Assembly (NCBI RefSeq): GCF_000420265.1
Contig: NZ_ATUP01000001.1
Span: 1,798,001-1,862,000 of the forward strand
From: Oceanicaulis alexandrii DSM 11625
GTDB taxonomy: Bacteria > Pseudomonadota > Alphaproteobacteria > Caulobacterales > Maricaulaceae
DNA length: 64,000 bases
Direction of reading: 5' to 3'
In this document: in pieces, positions 1-7,566 of the stretch
Layout: each line of letters opens with the position of its first letter
Numbering within the stretch: the stretch's first letter is position 1
Made by a program: the position numbers and the translations under genes
The notes under the pieces: model-generated
Database searches by the model: none
The model's input: only the letters and a program-made list of their open reading frames with translations
Told to the model about the DNA's origin: nothing

Positions 1-362
1 GGTCCTGCAAACTGGATAAAGATCGCAACGACGGCGTCATACTGGCTCTTCGGCCAACGCCAGTGGAGTAAATCAGCCTGCTCAAGCTCAATGGAAACCT
101 CAGCTTGCTGCGCCAAGGCTCTGGCCTTCTCAAGGGCGATCCTGGAACCATCGACCGAGTGAACATTATGGCCCTGTTTGGCAAGCCAGACGCCATTTCG
201 TCCTTCGCCATCGGCAATCGCCAGGATCCGCGATTGCCCGGGCAACTGGTCGGCGACGCGAACCAGAAAGTCATTGGGCGCGGTCCCGTAGACATACTCG
301 TCTGTGCTGAACCGTTCGTCCCATATACGGATGGCTGGAGGCGTCTGAGAATTGTCTGACAT
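1..362 (-). CDS. Class I SAM-dependent methyltransferase (C-terminus cut off by window edge)
   Basis: The minus-strand frame opens with ATG at 362 (MSDNSQTPP...) and is still open at base 1, giving about 120 residues. A glycine-rich SAM-binding motif I (LAIADGEGRNGVWLA) is followed by an acidic residue after the second strand (HSVDGSRIALEKA). This is the pattern of TehB-like small-molecule or thiol methyltransferases in which GEGRN is typical. The substrate cannot be told. It lies 35 bp after the cytochrome gene on the same strand, so it is probably the last or a later gene of the DsrE-cytochrome operon. The fold is clear; the function is inferred only to the level of methyltransferase. Confidence 0.8.
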   Translation of the reverse strand, partial: MSDNSQTPPAIRIWDERFSTDEYVYGTAPNDFLVRVADQLPGQSRILAIADGEGRNGVWLAKQGHNVHSVDGSRIALEKARALAQQAEVSIELEQADLLHWRWPKSQYDAVVAIFIQFAG

Positions 363-397
363 GGGTTTGGCAGTCTGGCTTGAGGGCAAAGAGGTGA

Positions 398-850
398 TCA
401 GTCTTCTGACGGCGTCACACGATAGCTGCCGTGACAGCTCGTACAATTGCTGAGCGTCATGGCCAGCTGATCCAGAGCAACCCCCATAGGGGTCTCGTCG
501 GAGAGTTCTGAAAGGGCGGCAAGATCGCGATTGAGAGACCGGCTGATCTGCCGGAATCCATCTGGCATATGCGTTTGCATGGACCGTGTCGCAGGATCGT
601 GACGGGTCGTGTTGAGCTCGTCCGCCACTTCCCGAAACCAATCGAGATCGTCATTGGCCGCCGCTTCGGTCATCGCCTGCACGCCCGACAGCAAGTCCAG
701 CATGCGAGATCTGACATGGGCTTGCTCCGCTTGTGTCAGATCAATCGCTATTCTGGGGTCTGAGTAATCATCTTGCGCCACAGCGTATTGGGGACTGATA
801 CCGACCAGGGTCAGTGCGCTCAGCAGACCATATGCCAGATGGATTTTCAT
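398..850 (-). CDS. Secreted c-type cytochrome, cytochrome c'-like
   Basis: 150 residues. A signal peptide (about residues 1-25, ending AVAQ before DDYSDP) indicates export to the periplasm. One haem-binding CxxCH motif (CTSCHGSY) lies close to the C-terminus, as in the four-helix cytochrome c' / c-556 family, and the rest is predicted to be helical. These proteins bind haem c covalently and often bind NO or carry electrons. It sits 17 bp downstream of a DsrE-like gene on the same strand. A role in periplasmic sulfur or NO chemistry is inferred from neighbours only. Confidence 0.8.
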   Translation of the reverse strand: MKIHLAYGLLSALTLVGISPQYAVAQDDYSDPRIAIDLTQAEQAHVRSRMLDLLSGVQAMTEAAANDDLDWFREVADELNTTRHDPATRSMQTHMPDGFRQISRSLNRDLAALSELSDETPMGVALDQLAMTLSNCTSCHGSYRVTPSED

Positions 851-867
851 GTTTCGGCTCCGCTCGG

Positions 868-1308
868 TCAGAATGTGAACAAGCGGGTGCTTGGCGCCAT
901 CATCACATCAGCGATCTCAGGCGGAGTGGCGACACTCACGCCCTCAAGCAAATCGTCTTGGGTTGCTTCGCTATTGGGGAGGTAAATCGCACACACCTGT
1001 ACCTGCACGCCATCAGCCATAAGCCCTTCAAGCATCGAGCGCGGCGAAAACCCTCGGGGCTGCATGGGTTGCGTAGAGGCTTCAGGGGCTTCACGCAGCG
1101 CCAGATCACCCGCGCTATCGCACAGAAGAATACGTGCTTGCGCTCCCTCAGCGAGGCTGGCGCGTGTCAGGATCAGGGACATGAGCTGCGTCTGGGGCTG
1201 ATCGCTAGTTAGAATGGTCAACAAATCAGGCGCTAAAGACTCTGATTGAGCCTGGGCAGGCATTGCGACGCCCAGCATTGCGATGGCGGCGATGACAAGT
1301 GTGCGCAT
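868..1308 (-). CDS. Periplasmic DsrE/DsrF-like protein
   Basis: 146 residues with a clear signal peptide (MRTLVIAAIAMLGVAMPAQA). The mature part shows the alternating strand-helix pattern of the DsrE fold: LMSLILTRASLAEGAQARILLCDSAGDLAL (two stretches), then a helix and VQVQVCAIYLPNS. DsrE-fold proteins handle sulfane sulfur or act in sulfur relay in other systems, and this secreted branch is uncharacterised. A good Shine-Dalgarno (AAAGGAGC) precedes the ATG. The gene is transcribed away from the ferritin-like gene at 1458, and the shared intergenic region carries the conserved element at 1389-1419. It is probably co-transcribed with the cytochrome gene. Confidence 0.75.
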   Translation of the reverse strand: MRTLVIAAIAMLGVAMPAQAQSESLAPDLLTILTSDQPQTQLMSLILTRASLAEGAQARILLCDSAGDLALREAPEASTQPMQPRGFSPRSMLEGLMADGVQVQVCAIYLPNSEATQDDLLEGVSVATPPEIADVMMAPSTRLFTF

Positions 1309-1388
1309 GACGCAGCTCCTTTAAAATCAGGACGCACCAGATCCGGAAAGTCTGCGGGCGCCCCTTCAAGGGTTATTAAGTATCATAT

Positions 1389-1419
1389 AATAAGTAGTAT
1401 TCAATATGCTAGTTTATGG
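1389..1419 (+). promoter_or_regulatory. Conserved 31-bp element, copy A (upstream of ferritin-like gene)
   Basis: Reads AATAAGTAGTAT, three variable bases, ATATGC, then xAxTTTAxGG. It matches copy B (9918-9948, minus strand) at 25 of 31 positions with identical spacing, and both copies point at the gene downstream. Copy A ends 39 bp before the ATG at 1458. It also lies in the divergent promoter region of the DsrE-like gene. The identity is seen directly. That it is a promoter/operator, perhaps bound by the Rrf2 protein encoded at 9999-10442, is inference. Confidence 0.6.
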
Positions 1420-1457
1420 ATCACGGCATGAGTTGCAGACGAAAAAGGATAAGCACA

Positions 1458-1931
1458 ATGAATGATACTGATCTCGGCCAGCCTGATCCGCTCCCCCCTC
1501 AAGCCAGGGAGCAGCTGACACCGCTTCAGATCAGCGCGCTCGCATTTGCACTGGAAGATGAGCGCAAGGCTTATAAAACCTACGGGCTCATACTTGATCG
1601 GTTTGCAGGCCAGCGTCCTTTTGTGAATATCATTGAGGCTGAGAACCGTCACATAGAGGCGTTACTCAGGCTATATCATAAATTTGATCTGGACGTTCCG
1701 ACGGATAGGACCAAGCCAGACCCTTCAGCCTTCACAGCCTCATTGCAGGACCTATGCGCTATAGGCGTCCGATCAGAGCGCGATAATGTCAGGCTCTTTG
1801 ATACGGTGTTGATCCCTGCAGCAGGTGACAATCATGAGATTGTCGAGGTGTTCACAAGGTTGCGTGACGCCTCAGCGCATAGACATCTGCCCGCATTTGA
1901 GCGTTGTTTAGAGCGTCGAAACTGCCGCTAA
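1458..1931 (+). CDS. Ferritin-like four-helix protein (DUF2202-like)
   Basis: 157 residues from ATG 1458, which has an AAAAAGGA ribosome site 7 bases upstream; an in-frame ATG further upstream at 1416 overlaps the regulatory element and is less likely. ALAFALEDERKAYKTY and NIIEAENRHIEALLRL each carry the E...ExxH-type metal ligands of ferritin-like di-iron proteins, and two further helices carry ERDNVRLFD and ASAHRHLPAFERCL. This spacing fits the DUF2202/rubrerythrin-like family lacking a rubredoxin domain. A likely role is di-iron peroxide or iron handling. Its 3' end overlaps that of the SulP gene tail to tail by 4 bp. Confidence 0.75.
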   Translation: MNDTDLGQPDPLPPQAREQLTPLQISALAFALEDERKAYKTYGLILDRFAGQRPFVNIIEAENRHIEALLRLYHKFDLDVPTDRTKPDPSAFTASLQDLCAIGVRSERDNVRLFDTVLIPAAGDNHEIVEVFTRLRDASAHRHLPAFERCLERRNCR

Positions 1932-3655
1932 TCCACTGCCTGAGCCCTCGTCAACGCATCCCAGGCGTCAAACTGAGACAGATAGATCTTTCCTGAGAGC
2001 GCCTCTAGGAAATGGCTTGAGCGCATCTTGTCCATGACAGGTCCCTTCACCTCGGACAGATGCAGGCGCACTCCCATATCCTTTAAACGCTCATCAAGTG
2101 CTTCAAGTGTCTCCATTGCCGAGTAATCGAGATCATTGACGGCGGAAAACATCAAGACGATGTCACGAATATCGTCGCCGTCGCGTGCGAGGCGGTCAAG
2201 AACCAGTGACTCCAGAAAGTTCGCATTGGCGAAGTACAGGCTCTCATCAACCCGCAGCGTCAGAAGCGACGGTGATGTTTCGACCTCATGGCGCAGTATA
2301 TTGCGGAAATGATGCGTGCCTGGCACCAGCCCCACTTCGGCGATATGCGGTTTGGAGGTCTTGGTGATGTGCAGCAATAGAGAGAGTATGACGCCAGAGG
2401 CCACCCCGACCTCAACGCCCAGTCCCAGCGTTAGAATGATGGTAACAGCAACGGCCAGGAAGTCTGATTTGGAGTACCGCCAGGTCGACTTCAGGATTGA
2501 AAAATCAACTAAGCTGAGAACTGCAACAATGATGGTCGCCGCCAATGTGGCCTTGGGCAGGAAGTACACAAGAGGCGTCAGAGAGACCGCGGCGATCGCG
2601 AGGCCAATGGCGGTAAAGGCTCCGGCGGCCGGTGTCTCCGCGCCCGCATCAAAATTGACCACAGACCGGGCGAACCCGCCGGTGACCGGATACCCGCCCG
2701 TGAACGCAGCGCCGAGATTAGCCGCGCCGAGTCCGATGAGTTCCTGATCGGGATCAATACGCTGACGTTTCTTGGCCGCCAGTGTCTTGGCGACCGAGAC
2801 TGACTCCACAAAGCCGATGATTGAAATCAAGACGGCAGGGATAAACAGGGCGCGAATGATCTCCGGGGACCAGTCCGGCATAGTAAGCGGCGGAAGCGCT
2901 TGAGGGACGGCGCCCACCAGATCGACGCCCCTATCCTCGAAGTTGAGCCCCCATGCCAGACCTGTCGTCGCCGCAACAGCAAAAACCGGCCCGGCCTTGG
3001 TCAGGATATCAGACAAACGCGCATTCAGACCCAGGGCTCGCAGGGCTGGCTTCATGCCCTTTCGGACCCAGAACAAAAACGCGATCCCAAAGACGCCAAT
3101 CGCCAAGGTGATCAGGTTGGTCTCCTGAAGGTGACTGATTAAGGAGGCGCCCAGTTCAACTAGGGAATGCCCCTCCGCGGAGACGCCAAGGACATGCTTG
3201 AGCTGACTGGCGGCGATCAGAATCCCTGACGCTGTGATGAAGCCTGAAATCACAGGGTGGCTTAGAAAGTTGGCAAGAAAACCAAGCCTGAAAAGGCCCA
3301 TCAGCACGAGAAAGGCGCCAGACAGAAACGCCAAGGTGAGGGCTGCGGCGGCGTATCCGGCTGTCCCTTGTTCGACCACCTGCCCAATGGCGGACGCGGT
3401 CAGGAGTGAGACAACGGCCACCGGTCCGACGGCTAGAGCGCGGCTGGTTCCAAAAACGGCATAGAGCATGATCGGAACGATGGACGCGTAGATCCCGGCC
3501 TCTGGCGGGAGACCCGCCAGCAGCGCATAGGCGAGCGATTGCGGGATCAGCATGATCGTGACGATCACAGCCGCAATCAGATCATTTGAGAGCGCTGTGC
3601 GGTTATACGCACGCCCCCAGCTCAGGATCGGAAAATACTGCTTGAAACGGTCCAT
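1928..3655 (-). CDS. SulP-family anion transporter with STAS domain
   Basis: About 575 residues. The N-terminal signature (MDRFKQYFPILSWGRAY, then LIPQSLAYALLAGLPPEAG) and about 12 hydrophobic segments define a SulP permease. The C-terminal STAS domain (about the last 110 residues, DIVLMFSAVNDLDYSAME) regulates transport in this family. Substrates in the family include sulfate, bicarbonate and other anions. Its place beside sulfide-oxidation genes suggests it moves the sulfur oxyanion products, but that is inference. An in-frame GTG at 3682 would add nine residues but abuts a 10-bp hairpin and lacks a ribosome site, so ATG 3655 is preferred. Confidence 0.9.
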   Translation of the reverse strand: MDRFKQYFPILSWGRAYNRTALSNDLIAAVIVTIMLIPQSLAYALLAGLPPEAGIYASIVPIMLYAVFGTSRALAVGPVAVVSLLTASAIGQVVEQGTAGYAAAALTLAFLSGAFLVLMGLFRLGFLANFLSHPVISGFITASGILIAASQLKHVLGVSAEGHSLVELGASLISHLQETNLITLAIGVFGIAFLFWVRKGMKPALRALGLNARLSDILTKAGPVFAVAATTGLAWGLNFEDRGVDLVGAVPQALPPLTMPDWSPEIIRALFIPAVLISIIGFVESVSVAKTLAAKKRQRIDPDQELIGLGAANLGAAFTGGYPVTGGFARSVVNFDAGAETPAAGAFTAIGLAIAAVSLTPLVYFLPKATLAATIIVAVLSLVDFSILKSTWRYSKSDFLAVAVTIILTLGLGVEVGVASGVILSLLLHITKTSKPHIAEVGLVPGTHHFRNILRHEVETSPSLLTLRVDESLYFANANFLESLVLDRLARDGDDIRDIVLMFSAVNDLDYSAMETLEALDERLKDMGVRLHLSEVKGPVMDKMRSSHFLEALSGKIYLSQFDAWDALTRAQAVD

Positions 3656-3684
3656 GGTCCTAAAGGCCTTATAGTCCGACACGC

Positions 3685-3712
3685 GAGCCGCCGGCGTCGG
3701 GTCCGGCGGCTC
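3685..3712 (-). terminator. Strong hairpin after the SQR fusion gene
   Basis: A perfect 10-bp inverted repeat, GAGCCGCCGG / CCGGCGGCTC, with an 8-nt loop, starts 48 bp downstream of the stop codon of the SQR fusion gene. No T-run follows, so it may be a transcript-stabilising or processing hairpin rather than a classic intrinsic terminator. It separates the SQR operon from sulP. Confidence 0.45.
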
Positions 3713-3760
3713 AGTCTGCGATCAGACGAATGAGTATCGGGATCGGTGGGGCATTCGCCG

Positions 3761-5440
3761 CTACTCTTCGGCGACCAAGAGCGGTTCCGGCTTCGCCATC
3801 CATTCCTTGCCCTTGAGCATGGCTTGCCAATAGATCGGCGGAAGCATCGTCTCTTTAAGGAACCAGGCGCCGCGGGTCGGCTTGGTTCCATCGAGCGCCC
3901 AGGCAGGAAATGATGGTTTTAAAACGCCGCCATAGCCGAACTCGGCGAGCACGATCTTGCCGCGTTCAACTGTCAGTGGACATGAGCCATACCCGTCATA
4001 CGCCGCGGTGGGCGACCGGCCGGCGATATCCGCCACGATGTTTTCCGCTACGGTCGGCGCCTGCTTGCGCGCGGCGGCAGCCGTCTTGGCGTTGGGCGCG
4101 TTCATCACATCGCCCAGTGACCAGATGTTTTCATAGGTCTTATGGCGAAGCGTCGCCTGATCCACATCAACCCAACCCGCAGCGTCCGCTAGGGGAGACA
4201 CACGGATAAAGTCGGGCGCCACCTGAGGCGGACAGACATGAAGCATATCGAACTCCGTACTGACTTCATGCGCTTCGATGTCTGGTCCAGAGACCTTGAA
4301 TGTCGCTTTTTTCTGAGGGCCATCGACGGATATGAGCTGGTGGAAGAAATTTAGGCTTGCACCGTATTTTTCGACATATTCCATCAAGGCTGGCACATAG
4401 TCCTTCACACCGAAGAGCACGCCGCCAGCCGTCATGAACTCAATGTCGATATTCTTCAGAACACCCCGCCGGAACCAGGCGTCACCTGACAGATACATCG
4501 CCTTTTGTGGCGCGCCGGCGCATTTGATCGGCATAGGAGGTTGTGTGAAGATCGCCCGACCTTTGTCGAGCGCTTGCACGAGCTGCCACGTGTAGGGCGC
4601 GAGATCGTATCGGTAGTTTGAGGTCACGCCATTACGTCCCAGCGTATCCTCAAGGCCCTCTATCTGAGCCCAATCGAGTTTCAGTCCGGGGCAAACGACT
4701 AACCGATCATACTTCACGACCCGGCAGCCATCGAGGATGACGGCATTGTTGACGGGCTCAAAGGCGGCGACAGCCGCTTTGATCCATGTCACGCCTTTCG
4801 GGATCAGGCTGCCCATGGTCTTGGCGGTTTGGTCAGCCTTGAAAACGCCGCCGCCGACCATAGTCCAGCCGGGCTGATAATAATGAATGTCGGCGGGATC
4901 AATGATGGCGATGGAGAGGTCCGATGAGCGCGCCTTCAGACTGGCAGCCACCGAAATACCGCCAGCGCCTGCACCGACAATAACGACATCGTATTGCGCG
5001 TCACCGGTCTCAGTTGGCGTCTTGCCATTGTTCAGAATGCGGCGCGCCACGCCGTTCATGTCGTAGCCAGCCGCCTGGGTGGCGGCCAGGATTTCAGGCA
5101 GAGGGCGTTTCTTGGCTTCGTGAAAGGACCACAAGCTGGCCGATCGCGTGCCCGTGCGGCAATAGGCCAGCACCGGTCGTGGCAAATCCTTCAGTGCTGC
5201 GCCAAAGTCGGCAACGTCCGTGTCCGTTACCAGGCCCGCTTTGACGGGCACATAGTGCGCTGCGATACCGTGCGCCGCTGCAGCAGCGTGGATTTCCTCA
5301 AATCCGGGTTGATCAACGCCCTCACCGTCGGGGCGATTGCAGATGATGGCCCGGAATCCCGCTTCTTTGATGGCGGGAATATCCGAGGCCAGGATCTGTG
5401 GGCTGACCGCGAACTTCTCTGTTATGGTCTTGATTTGCAT
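3761..5440 (-). CDS. DUF442 phosphatase/sulfurtransferase-like domain fused to sulfide:quinone oxidoreductase
   Basis: 559 residues. Residues 1-115 are a DUF442/Blh N-terminal-type domain with a cysteine P-loop (C94-RTGTRS), which resembles dual-specificity phosphatases but is linked to sulfur metabolism. Residues about 150-559 are a flavoprotein disulfide reductase: FAD GxGxxG motif at 154-161 (VIVGAGAGG), redox cysteines at 307 (KCAGAPQK) and 403 (HVCPPQ), and a second FAD motif (SLGDVMNAPNAKT). This two-cysteine layout fits type II SQR, which oxidises sulfide and passes electrons to quinone at the membrane. The persulfide dioxygenase gene lies 12 bp upstream on the same strand, so product channelling is likely. 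Ribosome site GGGAGC precedes the ATG. Confidence 0.88.
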   Translation of the reverse strand: MQIKTITEKFAVSPQILASDIPAIKEAGFRAIICNRPDGEGVDQPGFEEIHAAAAAHGIAAHYVPVKAGLVTDTDVADFGAALKDLPRPVLAYCRTGTRSASLWSFHEAKKRPLPEILAATQAAGYDMNGVARRILNNGKTPTETGDAQYDVVIVGAGAGGISVAASLKARSSDLSIAIIDPADIHYYQPGWTMVGGGVFKADQTAKTMGSLIPKGVTWIKAAVAAFEPVNNAVILDGCRVVKYDRLVVCPGLKLDWAQIEGLEDTLGRNGVTSNYRYDLAPYTWQLVQALDKGRAIFTQPPMPIKCAGAPQKAMYLSGDAWFRRGVLKNIDIEFMTAGGVLFGVKDYVPALMEYVEKYGASLNFFHQLISVDGPQKKATFKVSGPDIEAHEVSTEFDMLHVCPPQVAPDFIRVSPLADAAGWVDVDQATLRHKTYENIWSLGDVMNAPNAKTAAAARKQAPTVAENIVADIAGRSPTAAYDGYGSCPLTVERGKIVLAEFGYGGVLKPSFPAWALDGTKPTRGAWFLKETMLPPIYWQAMLKGKEWMAKPEPLLVAEE

Positions 5441-5452
5441 CAGATATGCTCC

Positions 5453-6334
5453 CTAAAGCCCATTCACGGGCAGTTTGAGCATTGGTTTGCCATCAGGGTC
5501 CGTCGGCATTTCACCGGCCCGCATATTGACCTGCAAGGACGGCAGGATGAGTTGCGGAACCGCAAGGGTTGCATCGCGTTCAGTCCGGAACTTAACGAAA
5601 TCCTCTTTTGTCTTGCCGCCGCCCACATGGATGTTGTGGGCTTTCTGGTCCGCGACCGTGCTTTCCCAAAGGATCTCGCGACCATTGGGACCATAATCAT
5701 GACACATGAAGAGGCGCATCTCGTCGGGCAGGCTCAGGATGCGCTGAATGGAGTCGTAAAGCGTGCCTGCATCGCCGCCCGGAAAATCCGCACGCGCCGA
5801 ACCGGCGTCCGGCATGAAGATCGTATCACCTACAAACGCGGCGTTTCCAAAAACGTGGACCGTGCAGGCTGGCGTGTGTCCGGGCGTATGCATGACGAAG
5901 GCTTGCAGGCCGCCAACCTGGTAGGTGTCGCCATCCTCGTAGAGCGCGTCGAACTGGCTGCCATCGCGCTCAAACTCCGTGCCTTCATTGAAGACCTTTC
6001 CGAAGGTCTCCTGCACAATCTTGATGTCAGCGCCTATGCCAATCTTACCGCCCAGTCGCTCTTGGAGATAAGGCGCCGCAGAGAGGTGGTCGGCATGAAC
6101 ATGGGTCTCGATGATCCACTCAACCTTAAGCCCCTGAGATTGAACATAGTCCGCGATCTGATCCGCATGCTCATAGGCGATGCGACCTGAGGCCTGATCG
6201 AAATCCATGACGCTGTCGATGATGGCGCAAGCGGATGACGAGGGATCTTTGACGACATAGCTGATGGTGTTGGTCGCCTCATCAAAGAACGCTTTGACGT
6301 CTGGCTTGACCTCCATTTTTACAGGGTACTGCAT
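5453..6334 (-). CDS. MBL-fold persulfide dioxygenase (ETHE1/Blh type)
   Basis: 293 residues from ATG 6334, chosen because GGAGGA lies 4 bases upstream; an upstream in-frame ATG at 6352 would overlap that site. The metallo-beta-lactamase motif HVHADH, the later THxPGHT-like MHTPGHTPAC, the FVGDTIF aspartate and CHDYGP supply the metal ligands. ETHE1-type enzymes oxidise glutathione persulfide to sulfite with O2, using a single iron. Located immediately upstream of the SQR fusion, it completes a two-step sulfide oxidation route. The Blh-like subfamily (longer, ending near PMLKLP) is the best match. Confidence 0.88.
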   Translation of the reverse strand: MQYPVKMEVKPDVKAFFDEATNTISYVVKDPSSSACAIIDSVMDFDQASGRIAYEHADQIADYVQSQGLKVEWIIETHVHADHLSAAPYLQERLGGKIGIGADIKIVQETFGKVFNEGTEFERDGSQFDALYEDGDTYQVGGLQAFVMHTPGHTPACTVHVFGNAAFVGDTIFMPDAGSARADFPGGDAGTLYDSIQRILSLPDEMRLFMCHDYGPNGREILWESTVADQKAHNIHVGGGKTKEDFVKFRTERDATLAVPQLILPSLQVNMRAGEMPTDPDGKPMLKLPVNGL

Positions 6335-6354
6335 GGCTTCCTCCGAATTCATGC

Positions 6355-6373
6355 GCCTTGTTTTTCACAAGGC
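6355..6373. other. Small hairpin between the bd oxidase operon and the persulfide dioxygenase gene
   Basis: GCCTTG / CAAGGC, six perfect pairs with a 7-nt loop, lies in the 78-bp gap between the DUF2474 stop codon and the dioxygenase start. There is no T-run on the coding strand. It could end the oxidase transcript or lie in the leader of the dioxygenase mRNA. Confidence 0.25.
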
Positions 6374-6412
6374 TTTGCATGGCATTTAGGTTTTGAACTT
6401 GGACGCTGGTTG

Positions 6413-6556
6413 TTAGAGAACGAGCTTAATGATCCCGCCCAGGATCGTCACAGTGAGCACGCCTGCGGCCCAGAGCCCGACGAACCAGGCGAATTCACGC
6501 AAGCCGGTTTGCTTCACGCCCGTGTCTTGAGCATTGCGCGTTGGATCTTTGAGCAT
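6413..6556 (-). CDS. DUF2474 small membrane protein, bd-oxidase accessory
   Basis: 47 residues (MLKDPTRNAQDTGVKQTG..., then one transmembrane helix FVGLWAAGVLTVTILGGII). Its ATG overlaps the cydB stop in TGATG, so the two are translationally coupled. DUF2474 proteins are small single-helix polypeptides encoded just after the subunits of cyanide-insensitive-type bd oxidases, in the position of CydX. A stabilising role in the oxidase complex is inferred from that position. Confidence 0.8.
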   Translation of the reverse strand: MLKDPTRNAQDTGVKQTGLREFAWFVGLWAAGVLTVTILGGIIKLVL

Positions 6557-7557
6557 CAGTGATACCCCTCCGCCGGATCGACTTTTCCGCGAAACACCCA
6601 GTAGGCGTAGGCGGTATATGCCAGGATCATGGGCAGCAGGATGAGCGCCCCGACCAGCATGAACATCAGGCTTGAGTCCGGCGCTGCTGCCTCGCGAATG
6701 GTAATGGCGCGCGGCACCACATAAGGGGCAATCCCGATGCCCAGCCCGCCAAAGCACAATCCGAAGAGAGCGATAACGCTTGGAAATGGCGCCCAGTCTT
6801 TCTTGGACCAGAGCCCCCACAGCAGGATCGCGGCCGCAAGCACGGTGAGCGTTGGAACCGGGAGGACATAGAGCAAGCGCGGGAAGCTGAACCAGCGCTC
6901 CGCGATGTCGGGAGAGAGAAAGGGCGTCCACAGACTCACAAGTCCGATAAAGCCCAAAGTCGCCAAGGCAGCTATTCTGGCGAGGCGATAGGCTTGGTCG
7001 CGTAGCCCGCCTTCGGTTTTCATCACAAGCCAAGTCGAGCCCAGCAAGCCGTAACCAGCGGTCAGAGCGATGCCGCACGCCACAGAGAACGGGGTGAACC
7101 AGTCAAACCATCCACCTGCATAGGCCCGGCCTTCGACCTCTATGCCCTGAACGAACGCCCCAAGGACAACGCCTTGAGAGAAAGTTGCAAGCAGAGATCC
7201 GAAGAAGAAAGCGCGATCCCAAATTTTCTGATGGGCGACATCCCGCCAGCGGTACTCAAATGCGACCCCGCGAAAGACAAGTGCGAGGATCATGGCGATG
7301 AAAGGGGCATAGAGCGCCGGCATGACGATTGAGTAGGCCAGCGGGAAGGCGGCGAAAAGACCGCCACCGCCCAAGACCAGCCAGGTTTCATTGCCGTCCC
7401 AGACTGGCGCGACTGAATTCATCGCCACATCCCGATCCCGATCCGACTTCAGGAAGGGAAAGGACAGGCCAACGCCCAGATCAAAGCCGTCCAGCACGAT
7501 GTAGATGAAGATAGCGAGCGCAAGGAGTCCCGCCCAGATTTCAGGTAATCCGATCAT
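6556..7557 (-). CDS. cydB: Cytochrome bd ubiquinol oxidase subunit II
   Basis: 333 residues with about eight to nine transmembrane helices. The N-terminus (LPEIWAGLLALAIFIYIVL, then DGFDLGVG) and the GNETWLVLGGGGLFAAFPLAY stretch (in two parts) are diagnostic of CydB/CioB. It pairs with CydA to form a quinol oxidase that reduces O2 to water and resists sulfide and cyanide better than haem-copper oxidases. It is 9 bp downstream of cydA and overlaps the DUF2474 gene by 1 bp. Close linkage to SQR and the persulfide dioxygenase suggests it keeps respiration running when sulfide is present. Confidence 0.95.
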   Translation of the reverse strand: MIGLPEIWAGLLALAIFIYIVLDGFDLGVGLSFPFLKSDRDRDVAMNSVAPVWDGNETWLVLGGGGLFAAFPLAYSIVMPALYAPFIAMILALVFRGVAFEYRWRDVAHQKIWDRAFFFGSLLATFSQGVVLGAFVQGIEVEGRAYAGGWFDWFTPFSVACGIALTAGYGLLGSTWLVMKTEGGLRDQAYRLARIAALATLGFIGLVSLWTPFLSPDIAERWFSFPRLLYVLPVPTLTVLAAAILLWGLWSKKDWAPFPSVIALFGLCFGGLGIGIAPYVVPRAITIREAAAPDSSLMFMLVGALILLPMILAYTAYAYWVFRGKVDPAEGYH

Positions 7558-7566
7558 GATGACCTC

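Noticed and set aside
4994-6190. A long plus-strand frame (398 codons) across the SQR and dioxygenase genes
   Set aside because: Antisense to two clear genes in the opposite strand and without any family character; typical of GC-rich DNA.
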